5,539 nt of DNA from Ignavibacteriota bacterium (GTDB lineage: Bacteria; Bacteroidota; UBA10030; UBA6906): NCBI GenBank assembly GCA_003161755.1, contig PMNP01000222.1, positions 2,008 through 7,546 of the forward strand, given 5' to 3'. The notes under the pieces are model-generated. The model made no database searches. It was not told the origin of the DNA and saw only the letters and a program-made list of their open reading frames with translations. Below are positions 1 to 5,539 of the stretch, in pieces; position 1 is the first letter of the stretch; the number at the start of each line of letters is the position of its first letter. Both the position numbers and the translations under genes were made by a program.

Positions 1-39
1 TCAGGGAAGAGAGGGGAAAAGAATCAACATCAAGCGTCG

Positions 40-711
40 TTACTCTTTCCCTGTCCTTGCGCCTTCCCCCCCCACCTCAGCCCCTCGCAAAAAGCTCTTT
101 CTATGGATTGGACAACAGCCCAGAAGGGCAAGGGCTTCATAGTGCGCCTTCGTTCCATACCCCTTATGTCGGGCGAATCCATAGCCAGGATACATCACGT
201 CGTAATCCAGCATGAGACGATCGCGCGTCACCTTAGCTATAATGGAGGCAGCAGCAATGGAGAAACACTTCGCATCACCATCAACAATTGTCGTGAATGG
301 CAGTGACCCGCCCACAAACCTGTTCCCGTCGACGAGGACATGGTCTGGTGTCAAACCGAGTTGTGAGAGTGCCTCATGCATTGCCTTGTACGTGGCGTTG
401 GCAATATTGATGGCATCAATGACATTATGGTCGACGATTCCCACACCCACGCATTGGGCCTCCTTCATGATGGCACTATAGATGCTTTCACGCCTGGCCG
501 GTGTCAGTTTTTTCGAGTCGTCAACTCCTTCAAGCGATATTCCTCTGGGAAAGATGACAGCGGCCGCGACGACGGGCCCTGCAAGCGGTCCGCGCCCGGC
601 CTCATCCACGCCTGCAATCAGATCGATGCCTTGGTTATGGAGGTCGTCTTCAATCTCCAGAAGCTGATGAATTCTTGCCATCCTGGCTACAGCTCGCTGT
701 TCAGAATTCAT
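40..711 (-). CDS. rnhB: Ribonuclease HII
   Basis: RNase HII cuts the RNA strand of RNA/DNA hybrids and starts removal of ribonucleotides misincorporated into genomic DNA. Counted from the ATG at 711 the protein has 223 residues (the family usually has about 200). All four metal-binding acidic residues are visible: Asp36 and Glu37 in VDEAGRGPLAG, Asp128 in LVDGNR, and Asp146 in VDGDAKC; the spacing between the last two equals that of E. coli Asp108/Asp126. DSKKL, SIAAASIIAKVTRD and GFARHKGYGT are also present, and PIHRKSF marks the normal end. The frame stays open to an ATG at 768, but that would overlap the Omp85 gene by 68 bases and add a low-complexity Ser-rich leader, so 711 is preferred. 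An ATG at 681 is an alternative. The start overlaps the Omp85 stop by 11 bases (ATGAATTCTGA), which points to translational coupling. A Gly-rich, charged tail encoded across a G8 tract follows the conserved end. Confidence 0.95.
   Translation of the reverse strand: MNSEQRAVARMARIHQLLEIEDDLHNQGIDLIAGVDEAGRGPLAGPVVAAAVIFPRGISLEGVDDSKKLTPARRESIYSAIMKEAQCVGVGIVDHNVIDAINIANATYKAMHEALSQLGLTPDHVLVDGNRFVGGSLPFTTIVDGDAKCFSIAAASIIAKVTRDRLMLDYDVMYPGYGFARHKGYGTKAHYEALALLGCCPIHRKSFLRGAEVGGEGARTGKE
66..73 (-). repeat. G8 homopolymer near the 3' end of rnhB
   Basis: Eight consecutive C on the plus strand (G on the coding strand) lie within the codons for the VGGE segment of the RNase HII tail, after the last conserved motif. 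A run this long is prone to slippage in replication or sequencing. Loss of one G would end the protein after a different short tail (TGA at about 25-27). Gain of one G would open the frame to the window edge. The catalytic domain would be untouched in either case. Confidence 0.6.
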
Positions 712-2458
712 TGATGACGCTGATGTGGATTTTTGCGGTGCTGAAGGTATCACCCTGGCCCAAGGCAAAACTTACGCCAATATTGCCAATCGCCGTGTTG
801 ACGCGAACACCGGTCCCATAGCCATACTTGAACGACTGCACTCCTGGGAGAAGGAGGACATCATCCGTCGGTCTGGTGTAGTAGCCGGCATCGACGAACA
901 GAAAGAAGAACGACCGTCGCCCGAGAATGAACCGGTATTCCGAATTCAGCCACGCCACCTGCGCAGCCAGGAATTCGTTTTCCCGGTATCCGCGAAGCGT
1001 TGTTGCACCTCCGAACCGGAACATATCGCTCTCGCTGATGCTCCCTCCCCGTACGTCATATCCATGAAGTCCAAGTGCCACAACCTGCCTGGGAAACGTG
1101 GGAAGGTATGATTCAACATCAAGAATGACCTTCTGAAGTGAAAACCTGCCGGCTCCGAGACCTGTCACGGCTGACGCTGACGAACGCTTCCTTCCATACG
1201 AATAGTCCACATGATACCTTGCGCCGCTCGTCGGACCCACCGGATCACTGCGGGTATCATACTGCAGATCTCCCCCGAAAGCGATGACCGAGCTGGCGGG
1301 GATGGGGCTGGTATAGGCCGAGTCAATGGACGGGATGACGGTCTCCGTACGCACGGAGAGTCCGGCAGTAATGTCGTCGGCCGGCATCACCTCAACCCGC
1401 GCATCGAGGATCCGATGGATGTAGCTGGTATCCTGCTGCCGTTGAAAGAATCCTCCACCCACATTGATTGGCTGCCCAAACACCCATGGTTCAAGGTATC
1501 GGAGGTTCAGTTCCTGAGAGTTCCTGTCTTCCTTCTGCCAGCGAAACTGGAATTTCCTTCCTGTGCCGAACAGATTGCGCATCGTGACTGAGGCCAGGCC
1601 CGTGAGATAGCCTGGTGTCCCTGATTCCCCAGCAGGAACGTAGCCGAGAATTCCGTCAAACGTATTCGAGGAACCTTCCAGCACCCGCAAAAGCAGCCCC
1701 CCCTTCTCGCCACGGAGATAGAGCTCCGGATCTTCCACCGACTGGAAAATATTGAGCTTCGTGAGCCTCCGACGAATGGCATCGACACGATCCGGATCGT
1801 AGACTTCTCCCGGCGCGATGCGTGTTTCCCGGAGCACAACTCCGGGAGAAGTCTCCTTGTTACCCTGGACCCGGATCTCATCGATCTTCACGATCGGTCC
1901 TTCATCCACGCGAATGGCAATGTCCAACGTATCTTCTTCAATGCCAGGACGCACTTGCATCGAATCGACACTACAGCGGGCAAATGGGCGGCCCATATGG
2001 TCGTACTTTACCAGCAACGTGGCAAGATCCTCTTCGAGCAAATCGGGATCAAGAGGGATCCCGGAGTGGACTTCAAACCCGGCTGTCGGGTGATCACCCA
2101 TCTGTTCTGCGCCATAGACCTCCAATGTTCCAACCCGTGTAGGTCTTCCCTCTGTTATCAATACGATGAGGCTTATCGATGTGCTGTCGGCGGAACGCGT
2201 GCTGTCCGAGACCAGTGCCCGCGCGGAAAGGTATCCCTGATGTTTATAGTTCTCTGCGACTGCGTCAAGATCATGGAGGAGGGCGGAATGGGAATACACT
2301 GATCCGGGATGCACCGAGAACCAGGAGAGTATTTCACGGGTGGTATATGCGGTATTGCCGAGGATATCGACAGATCGGACAACGGTAGGGGCAGCATAGA
2401 CTTGAGAATATCCCAATGCCATGACTGCGACAATGACCCTTATGCTTCGTCTGCGCAT
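701..2458 (-). CDS. Omp85-family outer-membrane protein (BamA/TamA type), three POTRA domains
   Basis: Omp85 proteins insert or export proteins at the outer membrane. The 585 residues begin with a Sec signal peptide (basic MRRR, hydrophobic core, cleavage after VYA at residue 22). Three POTRA repeats follow at about 26-103, 108-187 and 189-262; the first and third carry the V/I-x-GN strand (DILGNTAYT, RVQGNKETS). Residues about 263-585 form the beta-barrel: many alternating aromatic/hydrophobic strands, the lid-loop motif GGATTLRGY (483-491, with the family's key Arg at 489), and a terminal Phe typical of barrel recognition. Three POTRAs and this length resemble E. coli TamA (577 residues) more than BamA (five POTRAs, about 800), so I leave the symbol blank; in this lineage it could be the main BamA or an extra paralogue. 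The start is firm: an in-frame TAA lies 30 bases upstream with no other start codon between. The Shine-Dalgarno is weak. Its end overlaps the rnhB start. Confidence 0.93.
   Translation of the reverse strand: MRRRSIRVIVAVMALGYSQVYAAPTVVRSVDILGNTAYTTREILSWFSVHPGSVYSHSALLHDLDAVAENYKHQGYLSARALVSDSTRSADSTSISLIVLITEGRPTRVGTLEVYGAEQMGDHPTAGFEVHSGIPLDPDLLEEDLATLLVKYDHMGRPFARCSVDSMQVRPGIEEDTLDIAIRVDEGPIVKIDEIRVQGNKETSPGVVLRETRIAPGEVYDPDRVDAIRRRLTKLNIFQSVEDPELYLRGEKGGLLLRVLEGSSNTFDGILGYVPAGESGTPGYLTGLASVTMRNLFGTGRKFQFRWQKEDRNSQELNLRYLEPWVFGQPINVGGGFFQRQQDTSYIHRILDARVEVMPADDITAGLSVRTETVIPSIDSAYTSPIPASSVIAFGGDLQYDTRSDPVGPTSGARYHVDYSYGRKRSSASAVTGLGAGRFSLQKVILDVESYLPTFPRQVVALGLHGYDVRGGSISESDMFRFGGATTLRGYRENEFLAAQVAWLNSEYRFILGRRSFFFLFVDAGYYTRPTDDVLLLPGVQSFKYGYGTGVRVNTAIGNIGVSFALGQGDTFSTAKIHISVINEF
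1801..1854. repeat. Perfect 13-base inverted repeat with a competing 8-base hairpin, inside the Omp85 gene
   Basis: Arm AGACTTCTCCCGG at 1801-1813 is the exact reverse complement of CCGGGAGAAGTCT at 1842-1854. Inside it, TCCCGGAG (1827-1834) is the exact reverse complement of CTCCGGGA (1840-1847) with a five-base loop. Both use the 1840-1854 segment, so the two stems exclude each other. They lie within codons for about residues 202-220, in POTRA 3. Part of the symmetry arises because the peptides SPGV and APGEV are encoded with mirror-image codons. Confidence 0.75.
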
Positions 2459-2540
2459 GAAAAGACCACATCTGGAGAAAATTGCTTACCCCCACGACTC
2501 GGACGGGGCACGCATGTGATGCACGACGCGGGACAAAATA
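2459..2540. other. 82-base gap upstream of the Omp85 gene, the only sizeable intergenic space
   Basis: This is the one place where a promoter or processing site for the Omp85-rnhB pair could lie. I see no clear -35/-10 pair and no exact Bacteroidota-type TAnnTTTG element; TATTTTG directly after the GWxTD stop is one base short of that spacing. A CCCC...GGGG pairing (near 2489-2507) with U-G wobbles and a four-base GCAT/ATGC pairing around 2513-2523 are present, but neither is followed by a T-run, so no intrinsic terminator is called. Confidence 0.4.
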
Positions 2541-3836
2541 TCAATATTGCTTCGCCTTGCGATACACTTCCCACATCGGGGTAATCAAATGATATTCGCC
2601 AAGCCCCGACTCGTCAACAAACACAAACGTCTGGTTTTCTGCATAGTACGTCCACACCTCATACGGCTTCGAATCCGACTCAAATGGATGCCGTTCAACG
2701 TTGCCGGGAGGACCGAAGATGATATACACCATTCCCATGTCGGTCTTCCAACCATCCATGAAGTGCGCAAAATGCCTGTTCGCGAACTCCACGCGCGCGT
2801 AAAATTCCACCATCCGCTCGTTGCGCGGGGTATTCGGATTTGGATTCTTCTTCTTCCAGAAATCGGAGAAACGCTTTCGCTTCTCCTCCTGTGTGGGAGC
2901 AGTTTTGATGGAATCCAGCTCTGATGAAGAAGCGATATAGCGGAGTTGTTCCACCGCATCATCAAGATTGCTCAGGGATGATGGAAGGCCATGCCAGCGA
3001 ACAGAAAAAGAGCGGAGAGCACTTGCTCGCTGCAGATGGTGATCGGAAGGCGCTGCGGTGACCACAACAGCGTATTCACCAACAGGAAGGCTTCTCTGAT
3101 CGATTTGTAAAAACACCTCGTTTCGCCCTGCAACGCAGTATTGAACCGTATCCGAGGTGAGTACCACTTCCTCCTTCCGGTTCCGCACGACTGCAGAGAA
3201 CCTGACAGAATCGGATTTGCCGGAATTGTTGTACACCTCGAAGAAGAGATGCATCGCATCCGGGATGTTTCCAACATTTGAGGAGATGCTTGGGACGACG
3301 CTTCTCTTTTCCCCGTGGTACGACAACCGTGCCACAAGCATGAGACTACTGAGCGAGAATGAGCCCACTCGGAAGTCCGGCACCACCACCACTTCCTGAA
3401 TCCTTCGGGCTGCCTTATTCTCTGCGTTTCTCAGTTGGACATCGACCGTATATTGCCCGGGTAAGAGGGCAAACGATCGGCTTGCCATTTTGGAGACTCC
3501 CGCCGCAACGGTTGCGTCAAATGTCGATTCGTTCACCTCTTCTGTCCAGCCGATTTCCTTGACGACACTTCCTGACGAATCAAGCACTGTTGCGGTGAGT
3601 TCGTACGATGCCCGGTATGTATTTCCGGTTTTGACAAATGTCAGGTTGTCGTAGCCGACTTGCGTGAACACGTCCAGCCGACTTTTCCCGGAATCCTGAC
3701 CCTTGAAACTCAGCGCATCCATGAGAAAAGACGTCGGTTGATCGAACGCAGTAGCATGGGGATCCTCAACCTGCGCAGGAAGCGTACATCGGAGCACGGC
3801 AATCATCGCTCCAAGCAATACAATGTTATTCGTCAT
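2541..3836 (-). CDS. Secreted GWxTD-domain protein, function unknown
   Basis: The C-terminus (about residues 300-431) is a GWxTD domain: FW at 326-327, NE at 339-340, the name-giving GWKTD at 362-366 followed by MGMVYIIFGPPG, then YEVWTY near 392-397. This domain is widespread in FCB bacteria and Acidobacteria and has no established function. Residues 1-21 look like a Sec signal peptide with cleavage after LPA; its n-region (MTNN) has no Lys or Arg, which is unusual. Cys17 is preceded by Arg, so it is not a lipobox. Residues about 40-285 are rich in beta strands and Ig-like in pattern (for example LPGQYTVDVQL and LPVGEYAVVVTAA), suggesting two beta-sandwich domains; this is inferred from sequence pattern only. 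I prefer the ATG at 3836 to the adjacent GTG at 3839 because AAGGA then sits 7 bases upstream. The rimO TGA is in the same frame just upstream, so no longer N-terminus is possible. The product is probably periplasmic or envelope-associated, and the next gene encodes an outer-membrane Omp85 protein. Confidence 0.9.
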   Translation of the reverse strand: MTNNIVLLGAMIAVLRCTLPAQVEDPHATAFDQPTSFLMDALSFKGQDSGKSRLDVFTQVGYDNLTFVKTGNTYRASYELTATVLDSSGSVVKEIGWTEEVNESTFDATVAAGVSKMASRSFALLPGQYTVDVQLRNAENKAARRIQEVVVVPDFRVGSFSLSSLMLVARLSYHGEKRSVVPSISSNVGNIPDAMHLFFEVYNNSGKSDSVRFSAVVRNRKEEVVLTSDTVQYCVAGRNEVFLQIDQRSLPVGEYAVVVTAAPSDHHLQRASALRSFSVRWHGLPSSLSNLDDAVEQLRYIASSSELDSIKTAPTQEEKRKRFSDFWKKKNPNPNTPRNERMVEFYARVEFANRHFAHFMDGWKTDMGMVYIIFGPPGNVERHPFESDSKPYEVWTYYAENQTFVFVDESGLGEYHLITPMWEVYRKAKQY

Positions 3837-3843
3837 CACGGGA

Positions 3844-3858
3844 TCCTTTCAGGAAGGA
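3844..3858 (-). promoter_or_regulatory. Ribosome-binding site of the GWxTD gene inside a small hairpin at the rimO stop
   Basis: Read on the minus strand, UCCUU (3858-3854) can pair with AAGGA (3848-3844) around a five-base loop CCUGA that contains the rimO stop UGA (3851-3849). One further G-U pair extends the stem outward. AAGGA is the only Shine-Dalgarno-like sequence for the GWxTD gene, 7 bases from its ATG. The layout fits translational coupling: a ribosome finishing rimO would open the stem and free the site. The stem is short, so this is an inference from pairing and position. Confidence 0.5.
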
Positions 3859-5168
3859 CTTGTCGGCGCATCCGTGGTAGCGTGTCCGTAAAGGTCATAT
3901 TCCGTTGCGTCATCGATCACAACATCATAAAACTCTCCAGGGAGGGTTGGCGCTGACGCAGAAAAGGAGACCTCCTGATCAATTTCAGGCGCATCCCGCT
4001 CCGTTCTGCCGAAATATTGCCCGTCGTCCTTGCGTTCGACCAACACCCGCTGGCAGGATCCGATGAGCGCCTCGTTTTTGGCAAGGGAGATTTGCTGCTG
4101 GAGTTCCATAACAGCGGAAAGACGCCTTTGCTTTTCCTCCTGAGGCATGGTGTCGGGCAGGTCAAACGCTGCCGTCCCTTCTTCATGAGAGTATGTGAAG
4201 ACGCCCAGCCGATCAAATACCTGGGTCTCAACGAACTTCAGCAACTCTGAAAACTCCTGCAGACCTTCCGTTGGGTAACCCACGATCACGGTGGTGCGGA
4301 GCGCGATACCCGGAACCTTTTCTCTTATCGTGTCTATGAGGTCGCGTTGCGCCCGATTGGTAATTCCCCTGCGCATGGACTTCAGGACGGGATTCGCGGC
4401 ATGTTGGACGGGGAGATCTAGATACTTGCAAACATGGGGATGTCCGGCAATCACATCGAGAACATCCAGGGGAAATTTTGCAGGGTACGCATACATCAAT
4501 CGGACCCACTCCAAGCCCGGGAGATCGGCAAGCCGTTCAATCAGCAGAGCGAGTGTACGCTTTCCATACAGGTCAAGTCCATAGGATGTCGTGTCCTGCG
4601 CAACCACTACCAGCTCTTTCACGCCACGCCCGACCAATGCAGAGGCTTCACCCACGAGGTCTTCCATCGGCCGCGAGACATGGTTTCCACGCATCAGAGG
4701 GATTGCGCAGAAGGAGCAGGGGTTGTCGCACCCCTCGGAAATTTTCAGGTATGCAGTGTGCGACGGTGTCGAGAGATCACGTTCGCCCAGAAGATCACGC
4801 CGAAGGCTGCCGCCAAGTTCTTGAAGGATGTCCTGAAGGTCGTCGGAACCGAAGAACCGGTCGACTTCCGGGATTTCTTTCGAGAGGTCCACGCGGTACC
4901 GCTCGGTAAGACATCCCATGGCGTACACTTTTTTAAGCCTGCTCTTGCCTTTCCGGAGGACTTGCTCAATGATGGCGTCAATGGATTCCTGCTTCGCCGC
5001 ATCGATAAACCCGCAGGTATTGATGATGGCAACATCCGCCTGGTCGATGAGAGGAGTCACCTCGATGTCGTTGAAGCGTAACTGCGCGGCAAGGCGCTCG
5101 GAGTCGACAATATTCTTGGAGCACCCCATGGTAATGAGGTGCACCGCCTGTTTCCTTGATCCCCTCAC
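3849..5168 (-). CDS. rimO: Ribosomal protein S12 methylthiotransferase RimO
   Basis: RimO is a cytoplasmic radical-SAM enzyme that adds a methylthio group to the conserved Asp of ribosomal protein S12. All three domains are present in 439 residues (E. coli RimO has 441). The N-terminal MTTase domain carries the second-cluster cysteines Cys16 (GCSKN), Cys52 (NTCGFID) and Cys86 (MGC). The radical-SAM domain has the CxxxCxxC motif at Cys147, Cys151 and Cys154 (SEGCDNPCSFCAIP). A TRAM-like domain covers roughly residues 365-430. GCSKNxVDSE and the ending favour RimO over the tRNA enzyme MiaB, whose N-terminus typically reads TxGCQMN. The start is a GTG, chosen because AGGAGG lies 3 bases upstream and because the family's K/AVHLI strand begins right after; an in-frame GTG at 5144 is possible but would leave little before the first cysteine. 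An out-of-frame ATG-TGA overlaps this start. The gene sits between cdsA and the GWxTD gene with short gaps, so it is probably co-transcribed. Confidence 0.96.
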   Translation of the reverse strand: MRGSRKQAVHLITMGCSKNIVDSERLAAQLRFNDIEVTPLIDQADVAIINTCGFIDAAKQESIDAIIEQVLRKGKSRLKKVYAMGCLTERYRVDLSKEIPEVDRFFGSDDLQDILQELGGSLRRDLLGERDLSTPSHTAYLKISEGCDNPCSFCAIPLMRGNHVSRPMEDLVGEASALVGRGVKELVVVAQDTTSYGLDLYGKRTLALLIERLADLPGLEWVRLMYAYPAKFPLDVLDVIAGHPHVCKYLDLPVQHAANPVLKSMRRGITNRAQRDLIDTIREKVPGIALRTTVIVGYPTEGLQEFSELLKFVETQVFDRLGVFTYSHEEGTAAFDLPDTMPQEEKQRRLSAVMELQQQISLAKNEALIGSCQRVLVERKDDGQYFGRTERDAPEIDQEVSFSASAPTLPGEFYDVVIDDATEYDLYGHATTDAPTSPS

Positions 5169-5171
5169 ATC

Positions 5172-5177
5172 CCTCCT
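5172..5177 (-). promoter_or_regulatory. Shine-Dalgarno AGGAGG of rimO, with overlapping out-of-frame AUG-UGA
   Basis: A perfect AGGAGG lies in the 16 bases between the cdsA stop and rimO. The spacer to the rimO GTG (5168-5166) is only 3 bases (GAT), shorter than the usual 5-9. An ATG at 5170-5168 shares its last base with the GTG, is in another frame, and is followed at once by TGA (5167-5165). The site supports the GTG as start, because no other start codon in the rimO frame lies close to it. Confidence 0.7.
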
Positions 5178-5184
5178 CGCGATG

Positions 5185-5539
5185 TCAAAAAACAGTACTG
5201 CTCAGAACGATGAAGATCATGGGTGAAACGAACATGATGCTGTCAAACCGATCCAGCACGCCGCCGTGCCCTGGAATCAGCGAGGAAGAGTCTTTGACCC
5301 CAGCATCGCGTTTGAGCAGTGATTCCACGAGGTCACCCAGCTGTCCAAACACGCCAACGATCATGCCGCACACCAATGCAATGGAAACAGACATATAGGG
5401 AAGCACGATTGCGCGGGCGATGAGGAAGGCAACGATTGCTCCGAGGAACCCCGCAATGGCGCCTTCCCAACTCTTGTTCGGACTGACGCGTGGGAACAGC
5501 TTATGTTTCCCCCATGCTCTGCCGGCGAAGTATGCCGCA
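5185..5539 (-). CDS. cdsA: Phosphatidate cytidylyltransferase, C-terminal part (5' end outside window)
   Basis: CdsA is an inner-membrane enzyme that makes CDP-diacylglycerol from phosphatidate and CTP, the branch point of phospholipid synthesis. The visible 118 residues are the C-terminal part of a protein that is usually 260-290 residues; the reading frame is open to the window edge, so the start lies beyond it. Reading from the edge, AYFAGRAWGKHKL and SPNKSWEG match the conserved cytoplasmic loop of the family. Two hydrophobic membrane segments follow. Then comes the CDP-alcohol cytidylyltransferase signature: SLLKR, a KD pair, and PGHGGVLDRFDS with its metal-binding and catalytic Asp residues. 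A last hydrophobic helix precedes the TGA at 5187-5185. The GTG at 5406 lies inside the conserved region and is not the start. The stop is 16 bases before rimO, which suggests co-transcription. No disruption is seen in the visible part. Confidence 0.96.
   Translation of the reverse strand, partial: AAYFAGRAWGKHKLFPRVSPNKSWEGAIAGFLGAIVAFLIARAIVLPYMSVSIALVCGMIVGVFGQLGDLVESLLKRDAGVKDSSSLIPGHGGVLDRFDSIMFVSPMIFIVLSSTVF

Noticed and set aside
1..30. Nine-codon ATG-to-TGA frame on the minus strand after rnhB
   Set aside because: Too short, with no ribosome-binding site and no recognisable peptide. The stop falls at the window edge by chance as far as can be seen.
709..768. Upstream ATG at 768 as the rnhB start
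   Set aside because: It would overlap the Omp85 barrel's last strands by 68 bases and add a Ser-rich leader not seen in RNase HII. The ATG at 711 gives a near-normal length and the classic short overlap with the previous stop.
1211..1591. Plus-strand frame of 126 codons, with smaller ones at 103-306, 725-1111 and 1955-2302
   Set aside because: All are antisense to well-supported genes, lack family motifs and have no plausible ribosome-binding context.
1697..1703. C7 run in the Omp85 gene as a phase-variation tract
   Set aside because: Only seven bases, it encodes two Gly codons in an intact frame, and the domains on both sides are in register. There is no sign of switching.
2459..2540. Intrinsic terminator or Bacteroidota-type promoter between the GWxTD and Omp85 genes
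   Set aside because: The possible stems are short and rely on wobble pairs, with no T-run after them. TATTTTG misses the TAnnTTTG spacing by one base, and no matching -33 element is evident.
3786..3788. Lipoprotein cysteine (Cys17) in the GWxTD protein
   Set aside because: The residue before the cysteine is Arg, which does not fit the lipobox (Gly, Ala or Ser at -1). Cleavage after LPA at residue 21 fits better.
4434..5081. Long open frame of 215 codons on the plus strand
   Set aside because: It lies wholly antisense to rimO, whose catalytic motifs are intact on the other strand. Its translation shows no recognisable domain. It is a shadow of rimO codon usage.

Overview
The window is a compact, single-strand block of five genes, all read on the minus strand (right to left). 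In transcription order they are: the 3' end of cdsA (phosphatidate cytidylyltransferase), rimO (ribosomal protein S12 methylthiotransferase), a secreted GWxTD-domain protein, an Omp85-family outer-membrane protein with three POTRA domains (BamA/TamA type), and rnhB (ribonuclease HII). No tRNA, rRNA, mobile element, CRISPR array or phage-like gene was seen. The organism is a diderm bacterium: it has an Omp85 barrel ending in Phe and two proteins with Sec signal peptides. The GWxTD domain, best known from Bacteroidota/Chlorobiota-type and other FCB-group genomes and from Acidobacteria, makes an Ignavibacteria-like or other FCB lineage my best guess. That placement is an inference; no marker here settles it.

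Layout from right to left. 5185-5539 is the CdsA C-terminus, cut by the window edge. After 16 bases containing AGGAGG, rimO runs 5168-3849 from a GTG. After 12 bases the GWxTD gene runs 3836-2541; its Shine-Dalgarno overlaps the rimO stop and lies in a small hairpin. An 82-base gap (2540-2459), the only real intergenic space, precedes the Omp85 gene (2458-701). rnhB (711-40) begins inside the last codons of the Omp85 gene, with an 11-base overlap. The final 39 bases (1-39) hold no supportable feature.

The tight spacing suggests one operon, perhaps with a second entry point in the 82-base gap. The theme is envelope building: CdsA makes CDP-diacylglycerol for phospholipids, the Omp85 protein inserts or translocates proteins at the outer membrane, and the GWxTD protein is exported and of unknown function. 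RimO and RNase HII are housekeeping riders. The order cdsA - omp85 - rnhB on one strand recalls the gammaproteobacterial cdsA-rseP-bamA-skp-lpxD-fabZ-lpxA-lpxB-rnhB locus, with the middle replaced.

I do not see an obviously new system. The points most worth a second look are the GWxTD/Omp85 pairing, the hairpin over the GWxTD ribosome-binding site, a pair of mutually exclusive inverted repeats inside the Omp85 gene, an out-of-frame AUG-UGA overlapping the rimO start, and a G8 tract at the end of rnhB.
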